44,822 nucleotides of DNA from an uncultured Methylococcaceae bacterium (GCA_903859815.1 CAIOOA010000157.1:1-44822); one strand, 5' to 3'. Counted from the stretch's first letter, positions 1-9,212 are shown. Translations and numbers: made by a program. Notes: a model not told the origin generated them from the letters alone.

Positions 1-245
1 ATAAAAGGATAGGTTCCATCAGGGTTTTTGATCTTGAATTGAATCTGGGAGGAACAGGCTGTTCCGTTATAGAGCAGCGTAAGAGCAGCGAAAGTATTTG
101 TATTAGGATCACCAAATGCGTGATTTGCATCATAATCGCAAATATAGGTGTCTTGTGCGGTTGTGGAAAAAATGGCACTGGCTGGTACGGGCATTAACCC
201 GGATAGCAGCACAGCGGCCGTGGTTAATTTTAGACGACTGTTCAT
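1..245 (-). CDS. Secreted protein of unknown function, 5' part only
   Basis: The gene starts at an ATG at 245 on the minus strand and runs off the left edge, leaving 81 complete codons. The N-terminus is a signal peptide: MNSRLK, a hydrophobic stretch, then PVPASA before IFSTT. The mature part is rich in Asn, Asp and Thr and has two cysteines, in TYICDYD and TACSSQ. An AAAGGG about 10 nt before the ATG is a plausible ribosome binding site. I do not recognise the family. Only an exported location can be inferred. Confidence 0.6.
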   Translation of the reverse strand, partial: MNSRLKLTTAAVLLSGLMPVPASAIFSTTAQDTYICDYDANHAFGDPNTNTFAALTLLYNGTACSSQIQFKIKNPDGTYPF

Positions 246-386
246 GGTTATTATACCCTTTGCATTATCAAAAAATGAAGGTTAGGGGAATTTTCTTATC
301 ATCGCATCAACCATAATTGTGCGACTGAAACGCCATATACGTCAATCTCATTTCTACATTAAATTTCGAGAAGACTCGTATAATGA

Positions 387-416
387 GGGAAAGCCGTCCG
401 TTTGGTTAGCTTTCCC
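387..416. repeat. Inverted repeat downstream of ppc
   Basis: GGGAAAGC (387-394) pairs with GCTTTCCC (409-416) around a 14-nt loop. On the plus strand an A-rich run follows, and on the minus strand the T-run comes before the stem, so this is not a normal terminator for ppc. Nothing else is recognised between 246 and 446. Confidence 0.4.
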
Positions 417-446
417 AAGAAAAAAACTAAGTCTTATCAGTCTGAT

Positions 447-3320
447 TTAGCCGGTATTCCTCATCCCCGCCGCTATGGCATTGATGGTTCGCAACAACAC
501 CGTTGTCCACGGATTTTCCTCACCCGGTGCTTCAGGATATTCGCGAAGCCTACGTAAAAGGCTGATTTGCAGATGATTTAAAGGATCCAAGTAAATGTTG
601 CGTCTAGCCAGTGAAACAGCCAGCATAGGGTCTTCTTGCAACAAGTAATCCAAACCAGAAATCTCCAATACCTGTGAGCAGGTGCGATGGTATTCTGTTT
701 CTATCAGGCCAAAGATTCGGTTACCTACTTCCTCATCCAAACATAACCTAGCGTAACCCTTGGCTATTTGCATTTCCGATTTTAATAGTGACATTTGGGT
801 TTTGCCCAGTAGCGAACGCAAAAATGGCCAGTTTTGGTAAAGGTCGCGTAATTTTTCAAGATTGTGTGGTTCATCGCCCCTATAGGCTTCCAAGGCTTTG
901 CCGATTCCATACCAAGCGGGTAGGGTTTGTCGAGATTGCGCCCAAGCAAATACCCAAGCTATTGCTCGTACAGAAAATTTCGACCGATCACCTTTTTTTC
1001 GATAGGAAGGGCGAGAACCGATATTCATCAAGCCGATTTCGTTGAGTGGGGTCGCCTCGTAAAAGTAGTCCAAAAATCCCGGTTCGTGCTCGGTGAGCTG
1101 TCTGAAGTATCCCTCGCCGCGTTTGGCGATGGATGCCATCAGCTCCCCGTATTCCTCCGATTCTGTCTGTACCGGGCGGACGAGGTTGACACTGGCCTTC
1201 ATCAGGCCGCTCACACCCATGGTCAATTCATAGGCAGCAGTCTCGCGATTATTGTATTTGTAGAAAATGGTTTCGCCCTGCTCGGTGAATTTGATCTGTC
1301 CGCGCACCGTCCCCGGAGGTTGGGCCAAGATGGCTTCATGGGTCGGGCCACCCCCGCGTCCGACCGTGCCACCTCGACCATGGAATATCCTGCATACGAT
1401 GTCGCGCTCCTCGGTGATCCTGATGATTTTCTTTTGCGCCTCGTAAAGGTTCCACGCACTGGCTAGGATGCCGCCGTCTTTGCAAGAGTCCGAGTAGCCG
1501 AGCATGACTTCTTGACCCTCGCCGAATGCACGTAGGCAATCGCGGTAAAGGGGGTTGTCGAGCAGGGTCGTCAGCACCGATTCGATATGTTCCATGTCGC
1601 GAATGGTTTCAAACAGGGGGCTTACGCCTATATGGCAATAAACCCGTCCGGCAATGCGTCCGGCGAGTCCATGCTGTGCCCCGAGAAAGATCACTTCCAT
1701 CACGTTACTGGCAGAGTGTGTCATGGAGATCACATATCGACCAAAGCATTCAGGCCCAATTTCGCGGCGCATTTGCGCCATGACTTTGAACACGCGCAGA
1801 ATCTCGGCGGTGGAATCGCTGAGTTTCCTGAGGTCGTAGTCGAGTGCATTGGGGTTGGCAATGCCCTCGGCAAGCAGTTCAATCCTTTTCTCTTCCGTCA
1901 GGTCTAGGTAGTCGATATTCAGGGCGGCTTTGAGAATCTCGGCCACCGCTTCGGCATGGCGGGTGGATTCTTGCCGGACATCCAACTGCATGAGATGAAA
2001 GCCGAAGGTTTCAACCAAGCGGATAGTGTCCTGCAATGCGCTGGCGGCAATGGCCGCATCGCCATGGGCAATCAAAGAATCACGGATGATCAATAATTCT
2101 CTCAAAAAGCTTTTCGCATCAGGAAAGCAATCCTCGACATTGGTGGCCGGTTCTCCGTTGAGTTGCGAAATGATTGCGGCCATGTTGCGTTGGATGCGAT
2201 AGCGCAAAAACGCGATTTTGCGGCGGTAAGGCTCGTTTGCGAACAAGCTGCGCAAATGAGGGAAGGCATGGTCAGCCATTGCGTTGTCCTCTGCCAAACC
2301 GCGCAAGAATTGCTCGGACGGATTGCAAAAGCGACCTGAAAGCGAAAGCTCATCGTCCAATATTTCCAAGCGGCGGAGGTATTCTTCAAGTACGACCCGG
2401 GCTTGCATGCGCAAGGCGAGGACGGTCGTTTCCGACTTGACGTTAGGGTTGCCGTCGCGGTCGCCACCAATCCAAGAACCAAAGCGCAGGAAGCCCGGTA
2501 TGCGAATTTCCCTTGCGGCTTTCTCTCCGTAAGTATCGCGCACAGCCAAGCTTAAATTGCGGTAAATTTCAGTCACTGCTTGGAAAAGGGAATTGGGGAA
2601 ATAAAACAGTCCATTGCCAATTTCGTCTCTAACTTCCAGTTTGCGCGCCCGTAACTCATCCGTTTTCCACAAGATTTGGATCTGCGTTTGCAAGTGTTCG
2701 ATGGTTTGTGCGCGATAGAATCCTTGGCAGCGGGGGTCGTCAAGTTGTTCGATGTTGACGAAGATTTTGCGCAAGGCTTCGATGATGGTGCGTCGTTTGG
2801 CTTCGGTGGGATGGGCGGTCAGCACCGGCTGGTAGTGCAGTTTATCGAAAAGAGTCTGCAATTCTTGCTGGGTCATGCCCTCTTCGCGGAACAGCATCAA
2901 GGTGTCACGAAATGAACCTTTCCAAAAATGGCCGCCTTTCTCAGCTTGTTTACGCCGAAGCTTGAGTTGAAAAGCTTCTTCCGCGCTATTGGCCAAATTG
3001 AAGTAAAGTTGGCATGCCCTGACCATCTGTCCGACTGTTTCAGGTGGTAAGCTATTGATTATGGATAATAATTGTTGACGAAGGGTGTCATCATCGTGCA
3101 ACCGCAATTGGGCGAAGCCGTGTCTTATCTGGTGCAGGGTTTGAAATGTCTCAGGATCGGATTGGGCCTTTAGCACCCTCGCCAAAAGAACGCTCAACAG
3201 TCTTATGCGTTTGCGGAGTTCCCGGTAAAAATCGCGGGACTGGGTGCTAGACGCTTCCGGCTGCGTAATAGGGCTAGAGGCGGATGTAGGTGCTTGAGGC
3301 AAGGATGGCAGCGTTTGCAT
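447..3320 (-). CDS. ppc: Phosphoenolpyruvate carboxylase
   Basis: This 957-residue protein is PEP carboxylase, which forms oxaloacetate from PEP and bicarbonate and replenishes the TCA cycle in the cytoplasm. The family motifs are present: VLTAHPTEAKRRTI with the catalytic His, GYSDSCKDGG, the glycine-rich loop FHGRGGTVGRGGGPTHEAI, and the C-terminal GMRNTG on which allosteric enzymes depend. The first 30 or so residues are Ser/Pro/Thr-rich and precede the conserved fold. The length is slightly above the usual 880-940 residues because of this tail. The gene stands alone between a secreted-protein gene and an exporter operon. In a methylotroph the enzyme would serve anaplerotic CO2 fixation. 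Confidence 0.97.
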   Translation of the reverse strand: MQTLPSLPQAPTSASSPITQPEASSTQSRDFYRELRKRIRLLSVLLARVLKAQSDPETFQTLHQIRHGFAQLRLHDDDTLRQQLLSIINSLPPETVGQMVRACQLYFNLANSAEEAFQLKLRRKQAEKGGHFWKGSFRDTLMLFREEGMTQQELQTLFDKLHYQPVLTAHPTEAKRRTIIEALRKIFVNIEQLDDPRCQGFYRAQTIEHLQTQIQILWKTDELRARKLEVRDEIGNGLFYFPNSLFQAVTEIYRNLSLAVRDTYGEKAAREIRIPGFLRFGSWIGGDRDGNPNVKSETTVLALRMQARVVLEEYLRRLEILDDELSLSGRFCNPSEQFLRGLAEDNAMADHAFPHLRSLFANEPYRRKIAFLRYRIQRNMAAIISQLNGEPATNVEDCFPDAKSFLRELLIIRDSLIAHGDAAIAASALQDTIRLVETFGFHLMQLDVRQESTRHAEAVAEILKAALNIDYLDLTEEKRIELLAEGIANPNALDYDLRKLSDSTAEILRVFKVMAQMRREIGPECFGRYVISMTHSASNVMEVIFLGAQHGLAGRIAGRVYCHIGVSPLFETIRDMEHIESVLTTLLDNPLYRDCLRAFGEGQEVMLGYSDSCKDGGILASAWNLYEAQKKIIRITEERDIVCRIFHGRGGTVGRGGGPTHEAILAQPPGTVRGQIKFTEQGETIFYKYNNRETAAYELTMGVSGLMKASVNLVRPVQTESEEYGELMASIAKRGEGYFRQLTEHEPGFLDYFYEATPLNEIGLMNIGSRPSYRKKGDRSKFSVRAIAWVFAWAQSRQTLPAWYGIGKALEAYRGDEPHNLEKLRDLYQNWPFLRSLLGKTQMSLLKSEMQIAKGYARLCLDEEVGNRIFGLIETEYHRTCSQVLEISGLDYLLQEDPMLAVSLARRNIYLDPLNHLQISLLRRLREYPEAPGEENPWTTVLLRTINAIAAGMRNTG

Positions 3321-3425
3321 GACGTATTCCTAATTCAGGGGAGTAAAGGATTGTGTTTATCCTGCCACAAGAAATCGTCTGGAAAAAATTTATTGGTCTT
3401 TATGGGTTGCATTTTTGGTAAATGC

Positions 3426-4919
3426 TTAATTTACACTGCTTTGCATTTCTTGTGTTTGCCAGCCTCCGCCCAGTGCTTTATACAAAGCCACTAACTGTGC
3501 CGATAGCTTGGCTTGGCTGTCCACCAATTCCCGCTGCGTCTGGAACAAGGCGCGTTCTGCCGTCAGCACATCAAGATAGGCGGTCAGCCCCTTGGTGTAG
3601 CGCTCGATGGATAGGGTCAGTGCCAAACGCTGGGCTTCAACGGCTTTTTCCAATGATGCAATGCGAATCTGCTCTTGGGCATGGGCAACGAGGGCATCCT
3701 CGACCTCTTTGAACGCTTTTAACACAGTGGATTGATAGGTCAAGAAGCTTTGTTCGTTTAGGGCTTCCTTGGCGCGGAGATTGGCTTGCAGCCGTCCCCA
3801 GTTGAACACTGGCATACTCAGCGAAGAAAGCAGCGACCAAGATTGCCCCATGGGGGTCAAAGCGGTTAAATTGGTGTTTTGAGCGCCGAGAAAGGCATTC
3901 AGCTTAAGCTTGGGGTATAGCTCTGCTGTAGCCACACCGATATTGGCGTTACTGACGGCTAATTTGCGTTCGGCTTCGCGGATGTCGGGCCTACGGCGCA
4001 ATAACTCGGAAGGCAAATCTGCTTGTGCCGGATCGATGCTGGAAGGCAACGGCCCTTCCTGTTGCAAGCGGTGGGCGAACTTACCGGGGGCTTGCCCAAG
4101 CAGTATGCCCAATGCGTGTATGGATTGCCTTGCCAAGGCTTCGTAAACGGGTGCTTGGGAGCGAGTTTCCGCCGTTAGCCCTTCGGTTTGGGCCACTTCC
4201 AACTCCGAGGTCAGGCCGGCTTGATAGCGCAGGCGAACCAGTTCCAGCGTGTTTTCCTGGCTTTTGAGGTTGTCCCGCGTCACTGCCAGTAGTTGTTGGT
4301 TAGAGCGCAATTCGATGTAGTTTCTAGCCACCTCGCCCAAAAGGCTTACCAACACATTGCGCCGATTTTCCTCCTGTGCCTCTAAATTGGCTTCGGCAGC
4401 TTCGACGGACCGCCTGATCCCGCCAAAAATGTCCACTTCCCAAGACGCATCGAAACCCGTTTGGAAGATACTGATGGTTTGAGTACTGGTGTTGATGCCG
4501 CCGCCGCTCCCGGATAGCCCACCCACGCTCGCATTGCCGAAATTGGCATTGTTTTGGCGGCCCATGACATCAGTACGTGCGCTAAATGTAGGCAATAAGT
4601 TGGTAAAGCTGGAATCCCGGTTGGCGCGGGCTTCGCGGACTCGACTTTCCGCCAGTTTCAAATCCAAATTGGATTGGATGGCTGCTTTAATCAACCAGTT
4701 AAGGGTAGGGTCATTAAAGGTTTTCCACCAGTCGTTCAAGTGCATCGATTGTGGATCAGCCAATGGAGCCTCTGTCCAATGGGTTGGCACTTCGGTTTTT
4801 GGTTGGACATAGTCCGGGCCAACGGCACAACCTGCAACCAATAAACCGTTCATGCCTCCCATGAAGGCGATGCGAATCGCCAAAGTTACGAGTTCCGAGC
4901 TAGGCGTGGCAACATTCAT
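3426..4919 (-). CDS. Outer-membrane efflux lipoprotein, NodT/OprM-type TolC family
   Basis: This 497-residue protein belongs to the outer-membrane efflux channel family. A lipobox, LLVAGC with Cys about residue 31, is followed by AVGPDYVQPKTEVPTHW, typical of NodT/OprM lipoproteins. Two long coiled-coil OEP repeats follow, with ANLEAQEENRRN in the first half and the usual RRRPDIREAERKLA motif in the middle. It is the last gene of a five-gene operon, and its ATG shares one base with the TAA of the membrane fusion gene. It should complete a tripartite exporter through the outer membrane. The substrate cannot be told from sequence. The annotated N-terminus is long for a lipoprotein signal, so one of the inner Met codons (residues 20 or 23) may be the true start. 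Confidence 0.9.
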   Translation of the reverse strand: MNVATPSSELVTLAIRIAFMGGMNGLLVAGCAVGPDYVQPKTEVPTHWTEAPLADPQSMHLNDWWKTFNDPTLNWLIKAAIQSNLDLKLAESRVREARANRDSSFTNLLPTFSARTDVMGRQNNANFGNASVGGLSGSGGGINTSTQTISIFQTGFDASWEVDIFGGIRRSVEAAEANLEAQEENRRNVLVSLLGEVARNYIELRSNQQLLAVTRDNLKSQENTLELVRLRYQAGLTSELEVAQTEGLTAETRSQAPVYEALARQSIHALGILLGQAPGKFAHRLQQEGPLPSSIDPAQADLPSELLRRRPDIREAERKLAVSNANIGVATAELYPKLKLNAFLGAQNTNLTALTPMGQSWSLLSSLSMPVFNWGRLQANLRAKEALNEQSFLTYQSTVLKAFKEVEDALVAHAQEQIRIASLEKAVEAQRLALTLSIERYTKGLTAYLDVLTAERALFQTQRELVDSQAKLSAQLVALYKALGGGWQTQEMQSSVN

Positions 4920-5899
4920 TACCGTTTACCTGTTTTATTGGAGGGCGTGGTTTGCCGTTCGGGGGCTGTCTCTGGGGCTTCTATGAACACATCCATTTGT
5001 TGCCCCACGTAGGCAGGCATGGAGGAGCGGTCAAAGCTATAAAGCGCTTGCAGGACACGAGTGTCGACTCGCTCGGTGCTGTCGCCGGTCAAGGACTTTT
5101 TCGGAATGATGTAAGGCTCCACCCAAACGAGGTTTAAATCGGTCCTGAAATTGCGATTGCCGCGCAAATAGGCCACCGCTTTGCCTTCCTTGCGGAAGCG
5201 CCAAGCATCGTTTTCGTCAATGTCCACGCGGATGTGCAATTGATCCAAGTTGCCCAACACCATCAATGGGCTATTGCCCACGCCGGCCGGGGCGAATTCG
5301 CCGGGGCGAATATTGATCTGCAACGCTTCACCCGCCACTGGGGCATGTATCACCAAACGATCCAGCGTAGTCTGGGTGGCAGCCAGTTCGGCTTCATTTT
5401 GCAACACTTGGGCACGGGCGCTATCCGCCCTCGCTTTGGCGATCAAATAGGCGTTGCGCCTGCGGTCCAAGTCTTCCTTGCTGATGGCGCGACGGTCAGT
5501 CACTGCCTCAATCAGATCGAGCATGGATTTGGTGTCGGTGACGGAGGCTTCGGCTTCGCTGACCATGGCCTTGGCCTTGGCAAGATTGGCTTTGCGCACA
5601 CCCAATTCAGCAAGCACTTCACGGTCGTCAATGCGGAACAAGATGTCCCCTGCCTTCACTTTATCGCCGACCTTCACATTGACTTGCTGAATGATCCCGC
5701 TTAGCGGTGTTCCGACCGAAATATTCTGGCTCTTAGCCTCGACAATGCCCGCCCCTGCAATGAAGGAAGGGAAGGGCGAGTTTGCCGGTTCGGCAGCGGG
5801 TTGGGCGATAGGTGTAGGCTGGTTGCCGTTGACGACAGAATAAACGCCGAAGCCAAAGCCTATGGCAGCGAGTAAAGGTAGGGTGTATTTGGGTAACAT
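4919..5899 (-). CDS. HlyD/DevB-type membrane fusion protein of an ABC exporter
   Basis: This 326-residue periplasmic adaptor has one N-terminal membrane anchor (LPLLAAIGFGFGVYSVV) and a lipoyl/barrel half (AGAGIVEAKSQNISVG, VKVGDKVKAGDILFRID). An alpha-hairpin of about 90 residues, rich in Ala, Lys and Glu, follows. The second lipoyl half has DRLVIHAPVAGEALQINIRPGE. This layout is typical of DevB-like ABC adaptors rather than RND ones. It lies between the ATPase and outer-membrane genes and would link the inner-membrane ABC pair to the NodT-like channel. The short Pro/Thr-rich C-tail shows no domain. Confidence 0.9.
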   Translation of the reverse strand: MLPKYTLPLLAAIGFGFGVYSVVNGNQPTPIAQPAAEPANSPFPSFIAGAGIVEAKSQNISVGTPLSGIIQQVNVKVGDKVKAGDILFRIDDREVLAELGVRKANLAKAKAMVSEAEASVTDTKSMLDLIEAVTDRRAISKEDLDRRRNAYLIAKARADSARAQVLQNEAELAATQTTLDRLVIHAPVAGEALQINIRPGEFAPAGVGNSPLMVLGNLDQLHIRVDIDENDAWRFRKEGKAVAYLRGNRNFRTDLNLVWVEPYIIPKKSLTGDSTERVDTRVLQALYSFDRSSMPAYVGQQMDVFIEAPETAPERQTTPSNKTGKR

Positions 5900-5913
5900 C
5901 TTGGCCTCTAAAA

Positions 5914-5970
5914 ATTAGGTAGGGGCAGGTTCCGAACCTACCCGAAGGGGTCGAATCTTACCCCTACAAC
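5914..5970. repeat. GTAG-head REP-like inverted repeat
   Basis: GTAGGGGCAGGTTCCGAACC on the plus strand faces GTAGGGGTAAGATTCG on the minus strand. Each arm begins with GTAG followed by a palindrome, the architecture of REP/REPIN elements. The TAG stop codon of the ATPase gene (5964-5966) lies inside the right arm. Related copies occur near 13584-13650 and 31388-31415. Confidence 0.6.
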
Positions 5971-6674
5971 TTGTCGACTGAATCAACCACTTTGTCGATA
6001 TGCCCGTCATCCATCCGTGCGATGCGGTCGGCGAATCCAAAAATTCGAGCATCATGAGTCACGATGACCAAGGCGCGATCTTGATGCAAGGCGACTTCTT
6101 TCAGTAAATCCATCACGGTATGGCCGGTTTCATGGTCGAGGGCGCTGGTGGGTTCGTCACAGACGATTAGTCTCGGGTCATGCACGAGGGCGCGGGCAAT
6201 GGCCACCCGCTGTTGTTGTCCGCCGGAAAGTTGCGAGGGTAAGGATTTGCCACGCGAACCCAAGCCCACTTGTTCCAGTACCTTGGCGGCTTTCTTTTCT
6301 GCTATCTGCCGTTTGACCCCATTGATGATAAGGGGTATCGAAACATTCTCGACGGCGTTCAAGCTAGGTAGCAAGTTAAAGGCTTGGAACACGAAACCAA
6401 TATTGCGGGCTCGAAACTTTAGCTTTTGACCACTGCGCATGTGCATCAAATCTTCCCCGAACACTTCACACGATCCCGCGTCTTGGTCAAGAATGCCCGC
6501 GATCACCGAAATCAGGGTAGTCTTGCCACATCCCGATGGACCGACCAGCATCATCAACTCCCCCATGTTGATTTCAAGATCAATGCCTCCTAAGGCGACA
6601 ACCTTGTCCCCGCCGGCGTCGTAGGTTTTGACTACGCTCTTGCATCGCACCGCCGCGCTAGTTTGAGCTTGCAT
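5964..6674 (-). CDS. DevA/LolD-type ABC transporter ATP-binding protein
   Basis: The protein has 236 residues from the ATG at 6674. It contains Walker A GPSGCGKTT, the Q-loop VFQAFNLLP, the signature LSGGQQQR, Walker B RLIVCDEPTSALD and the switch His in VTHDA. It belongs to the MacB/LolD/DevA group, which powers export through a FtsX-fold permease and a HlyD adaptor. The reading frame extends upstream, but the ATG at 6674 is preferred. It follows the permease stop by 4 nt, has AAGGGG about 8 nt upstream, and fits the family N-terminus. Confidence 0.92.
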   Translation of the reverse strand: MQAQTSAAVRCKSVVKTYDAGGDKVVALGGIDLEINMGELMMLVGPSGCGKTTLISVIAGILDQDAGSCEVFGEDLMHMRSGQKLKFRARNIGFVFQAFNLLPSLNAVENVSIPLIINGVKRQIAEKKAAKVLEQVGLGSRGKSLPSQLSGGQQQRVAIARALVHDPRLIVCDEPTSALDHETGHTVMDLLKEVALHQDRALVIVTHDARIFGFADRIARMDDGHIDKVVDSVDKL

Positions 6675-6678
6675 GGTG

Positions 6679-7839
6679 TCACCCCTTGAAAACAATCGCC
6701 GGTTCCAATTTGATGACTTTGCGAATACTGATGAGCGCTGCAAAGATGCAGATCAAGGTCACACCCGCACCACTGAAAACGAGCAGTTGCCAAGGGAATT
6801 TAAAGGCCATGATGGTGTTGCGCATGGCATAACCGAATAAGGCGGTCAAACCAACGCCCAACCCGTAGCCAATCATGCCCACAAGAATGGCTTGCAGCAA
6901 TATCATTCGCAGCAAGGTCCAGTTGCTAGTCCCCATGGCCTTCAACACGCCAAATTGGCGGAGATTTTCCAGCGTAAAGTTATAGAATGTCTGCCCTGCA
7001 ATCGCAGCGCCTACGATGAACCCCAAGGTGACGGATATGCCGAAATTGATCGGAATGCCCGTGTTTTTCATGAAGTAGTTCCAAGTCAAATCCATGAACT
7101 CTTTCTGCGAGTAGGCAGCCAGACCTGTGGCTTCTTGAATGCGTCTGGTCAATGTTGGGATGTCAGTGCCGGGCATGGCCTTCACCAATACGAAAGATAG
7201 CATTTTGCGTTCCCTAGGCGCATAACGGATGGCTCGTGAATAGGTTGTATAAACGACGGGTTGGGATTGGAACGTTTTGGTGGTTTTGGCAATGCCCACC
7301 ACGATGGCTCGTTTGTCGTTCAGTTCCAGGGAATCGCCGATTTTCAAAGGCACGGGTTTGCCTCCCGGCGTGAGGGGTGGCTTGGCGAGTTTGTCTTTTG
7401 CACCGTCGATATCCACAATCACTCCGTCGCTACGGCGCAGGTCCTCCAATTTCCCTTCGAGCATGATGGGCGGGCCACCGATTAGCGTGGCATCGTCGAG
7501 TCCGATCACGTTGCAAGTTTGAAACGTGCCGTCGGCCATTCTGGCCTTCAGCAGTCCCTTGTACAAAGGCATGGCCCATTTCACGCCCGCCACTCCACGC
7601 ACCCGATAAAGTTTGGTGTCCTGCAAGGGTTTCACATCATCGATGAACTGCACTTTCGGGTCCATCACCCAAATATCTGGAAGCCCAAGATCGGAGATGA
7701 AGCTGAAGGACCGGGTCATCAAACCGACGAAAATGGCAGGTTGCTGGGTCATGATTAGCGAAGCGAAGGTTAGCCCCATGATGATACCCAAATATTTGCC
7801 CCGGTCGCCCATGAGCATTTTTAGTGCGATGTGGTTCAT
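6679..7839 (-). CDS. DevC-type ABC transporter permease (FtsX fold)
   Basis: This 386-residue inner-membrane permease has an N-terminal helix (IIMGLTFASLIMTQQPAIF) and a large periplasmic domain of about 220 residues. Three C-terminal helices form the FtsX domain (ISVTLGFIVGAAIAGQTFYN, LLQAILVGMIGYGLGVGL, LLVFSGAGVTLICIFAALI). FGVLKAMGTSNWTL is the coupling segment typical of the DevC/MacB class. Its start overlaps the end of the TetR gene by 4 nt and the ATPase follows within 4 nt, so the genes are translationally coupled. Confidence 0.9.
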   Translation of the reverse strand: MNHIALKMLMGDRGKYLGIIMGLTFASLIMTQQPAIFVGLMTRSFSFISDLGLPDIWVMDPKVQFIDDVKPLQDTKLYRVRGVAGVKWAMPLYKGLLKARMADGTFQTCNVIGLDDATLIGGPPIMLEGKLEDLRRSDGVIVDIDGAKDKLAKPPLTPGGKPVPLKIGDSLELNDKRAIVVGIAKTTKTFQSQPVVYTTYSRAIRYAPRERKMLSFVLVKAMPGTDIPTLTRRIQEATGLAAYSQKEFMDLTWNYFMKNTGIPINFGISVTLGFIVGAAIAGQTFYNFTLENLRQFGVLKAMGTSNWTLLRMILLQAILVGMIGYGLGVGLTALFGYAMRNTIMAFKFPWQLLVFSGAGVTLICIFAALISIRKVIKLEPAIVFKG

Positions 7840-8480
7840 GCTTGCCCTTGTTGGTTGATATGTTTGAGCGCGGTCAAAGAAAACCGGGCGATATGCTCGG
7901 CGGTGCGTTTGATTTCATCCGGGTTGGCGATGACTTCGGGACAGATTCGGTCAATGACAGAGTGTGAATGTTTGTACATCAGGCATTGACCTACAACGCT
8001 CAAAATACAGCGATAAATGTCAGTATCGCTCCAACCCGTTCCAAGCAGTTCGGGTATGATCTCTTTCAACATTTTGAATTGGGGGTTGATTGCCGTGCTG
8101 ATAATTCCGTCCAAGGCGCTAGTGGGGTCGGCAATTTCACGCGCAATCAGCTTGGCATGATGGCCGAGCGCCGACTCGTCCAACAGCCTGTGAAGGAATA
8201 CTTGAATGTAGTCGGTCAGGCGCTGCTCGGCGGGCAAGCTGGAATTCAAGCTGTCGCGCAACGGATAGCGTAGGTCGGCTTGGTGAAATGCAAAGTTGAG
8301 GGACTCGGCATAGAGTTTCTCCTTGCCACCGAAATAATAATTCACCGATGCTTGGTTGACTTCGGCCTTGGCGCAAATGTCCCGAACGGTCGCCTCACGA
8401 AAGCCACGTTCGGCAAAAATTTCCACTGCGGCCATTAGCAAACGGTCGCGGCTTGGGTCGTTGCATGAAGGTACGGACAT
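7836..8480 (-). CDS. TetR-family repressor, CecR-like (DUF1956 C-terminus)
   Basis: The protein has 214 residues from the ATG at 8480. The N-terminal helix-turn-helix reads LLMAAVEIFAERGFREATVR, then ICAKAEVNQASVNYYFGGKEKLY, a typical TetR DNA-binding domain. The C-terminal half resembles the CecR/YbiH ligand domain, whose E. coli member also controls a HlyD-ABC exporter. A longer reading frame from a TTG at 8516 exists, but it would begin inside the -10 hexamer of the promoter at 8516-8544, so the ATG is chosen. It is the first gene of the exporter operon and probably represses its own promoter. Confidence 0.9.
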   Translation of the reverse strand: MSVPSCNDPSRDRLLMAAVEIFAERGFREATVRDICAKAEVNQASVNYYFGGKEKLYAESLNFAFHQADLRYPLRDSLNSSLPAEQRLTDYIQVFLHRLLDESALGHHAKLIAREIADPTSALDGIISTAINPQFKMLKEIIPELLGTGWSDTDIYRCILSVVGQCLMYKHSHSVIDRICPEVIANPDEIKRTAEHIARFSLTALKHINQQGQA

Positions 8481-8499
8481 TATTAAACGCCTATTTAAA

Positions 8500-8562
8500 A
8501 CGATTGTTACAAACAATTGTATTAAACAGGTGTTTTAGTGTCAATAAAAAACGACTCGTTTT
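8500..8562. promoter_or_regulatory. Palindromic operator candidates for the TetR repressor
   Basis: Three palindromes cover the promoter. ACGATTGTT-aca-AACAATTGT (8500-8520, one mismatch) overlaps the -10 and start region. AAACAGGTGTTT (8524-8535, perfect) lies in the spacer. AAAACGA-c-TCGTTTT (8548-8562, perfect) lies just upstream of -35. Any of them could bind a TetR dimer. The first matches the size expected for this family best. Confidence 0.55.
8516..8544 (-). promoter_or_regulatory. Sigma-70 promoter of the tetR-exporter operon
   Basis: On the minus strand TTGACA (8544-8539) is followed by a 17-nt spacer and TACAAT (8521-8516). This near-consensus promoter is correctly placed before the ATG at 8480. 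Confidence 0.75.
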
Positions 8563-8589
8563 GAAATTCAAGCCGGTCTTTAATCTAGG

Positions 8590-9212
8590 ATGGAGGGGAT
8601 ACGAAAGGCGATAAGCGACAAGCGCTCACAATGTGGGGGATCGTTTTCGGCGGTTAACCTTGCGGGGAAGAAGAGGCATAATACGCCCATTTGGTGCAAA
8701 GACTATGGGGCGGAATTGTTGACACAAATATCTGTAGGACTGGATAGGGACAAGCCCATGCCGGAGCCTAAGCAGGACAATTCAATAGAATTGCTACCAA
8801 GTGGCGAAAGCGAACGGTTTTACTTGGAGCAGTTCATGGGAAATTTGACGCTGAATGGAACGGAGAGGCTCAAGTCACTGCCCAAACAGGGCATGAACTG
8901 TTAATTTCACATCAATTGTTCACCGATGACAAGACCGGCCTACTGAAAATCACTAAAAACAGCCGAGAGAGATATGTTTTGTTTGTGGCAGATACAATTA
9001 TAAATCCTAATGAAATATGGCTGAGAGAAGGTGAACACGAAAGTTCCGCCTTGTATCTGTTGTCAAGGTTTCAGATTAAGCGTGATGTAGCTAGTGTACT
9101 AACGGTTTTCAGGAAACAAGGGAAATTGTGGGAGGGTTGGACTGGATACCAAAGCTTTGACTGGAATTATTTCAAGACAAAGCGAGATGGTGTTTTGATT
9201 TATCAGAGATAG
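8590..9212 (+). pseudogene. Frameshifted remnant of a phage MuF-type PBECR2 domain protein
   Basis: Two overlapping frames together read like one protein. The first gives IELLPSGESERFYLEQF, and from about 8835-8845 the next frame continues with GKFDAEWNGEAQVTAQTG, ELLISHQLF, LLKITKNSRERYVLF, INPNEIWLREGEHESS and a final RDGVLIYQR. This order matches, from memory of the family, the PBECR2 domain (barnase-EndoU-colicin-RelE-like) found at the C-terminus of Mu-like phage head-morphogenesis proteins. No portal or other head gene adjoins it, and the frame change means no intact product. The part upstream of about 8700 is not recognisable and may be unrelated. The frame joining is seen in the sequence; the family name is a judgement. 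Confidence 0.55.

Noticed and set aside
116-316. 66-codon plus-strand frame
   Set aside because: It lies antisense to a better-supported secreted-protein gene with a signal peptide and has no recognisable features.
927-1466. 179-codon plus-strand frame within ppc
   Set aside because: It is antisense to highly conserved ppc motifs and is a shadow frame.
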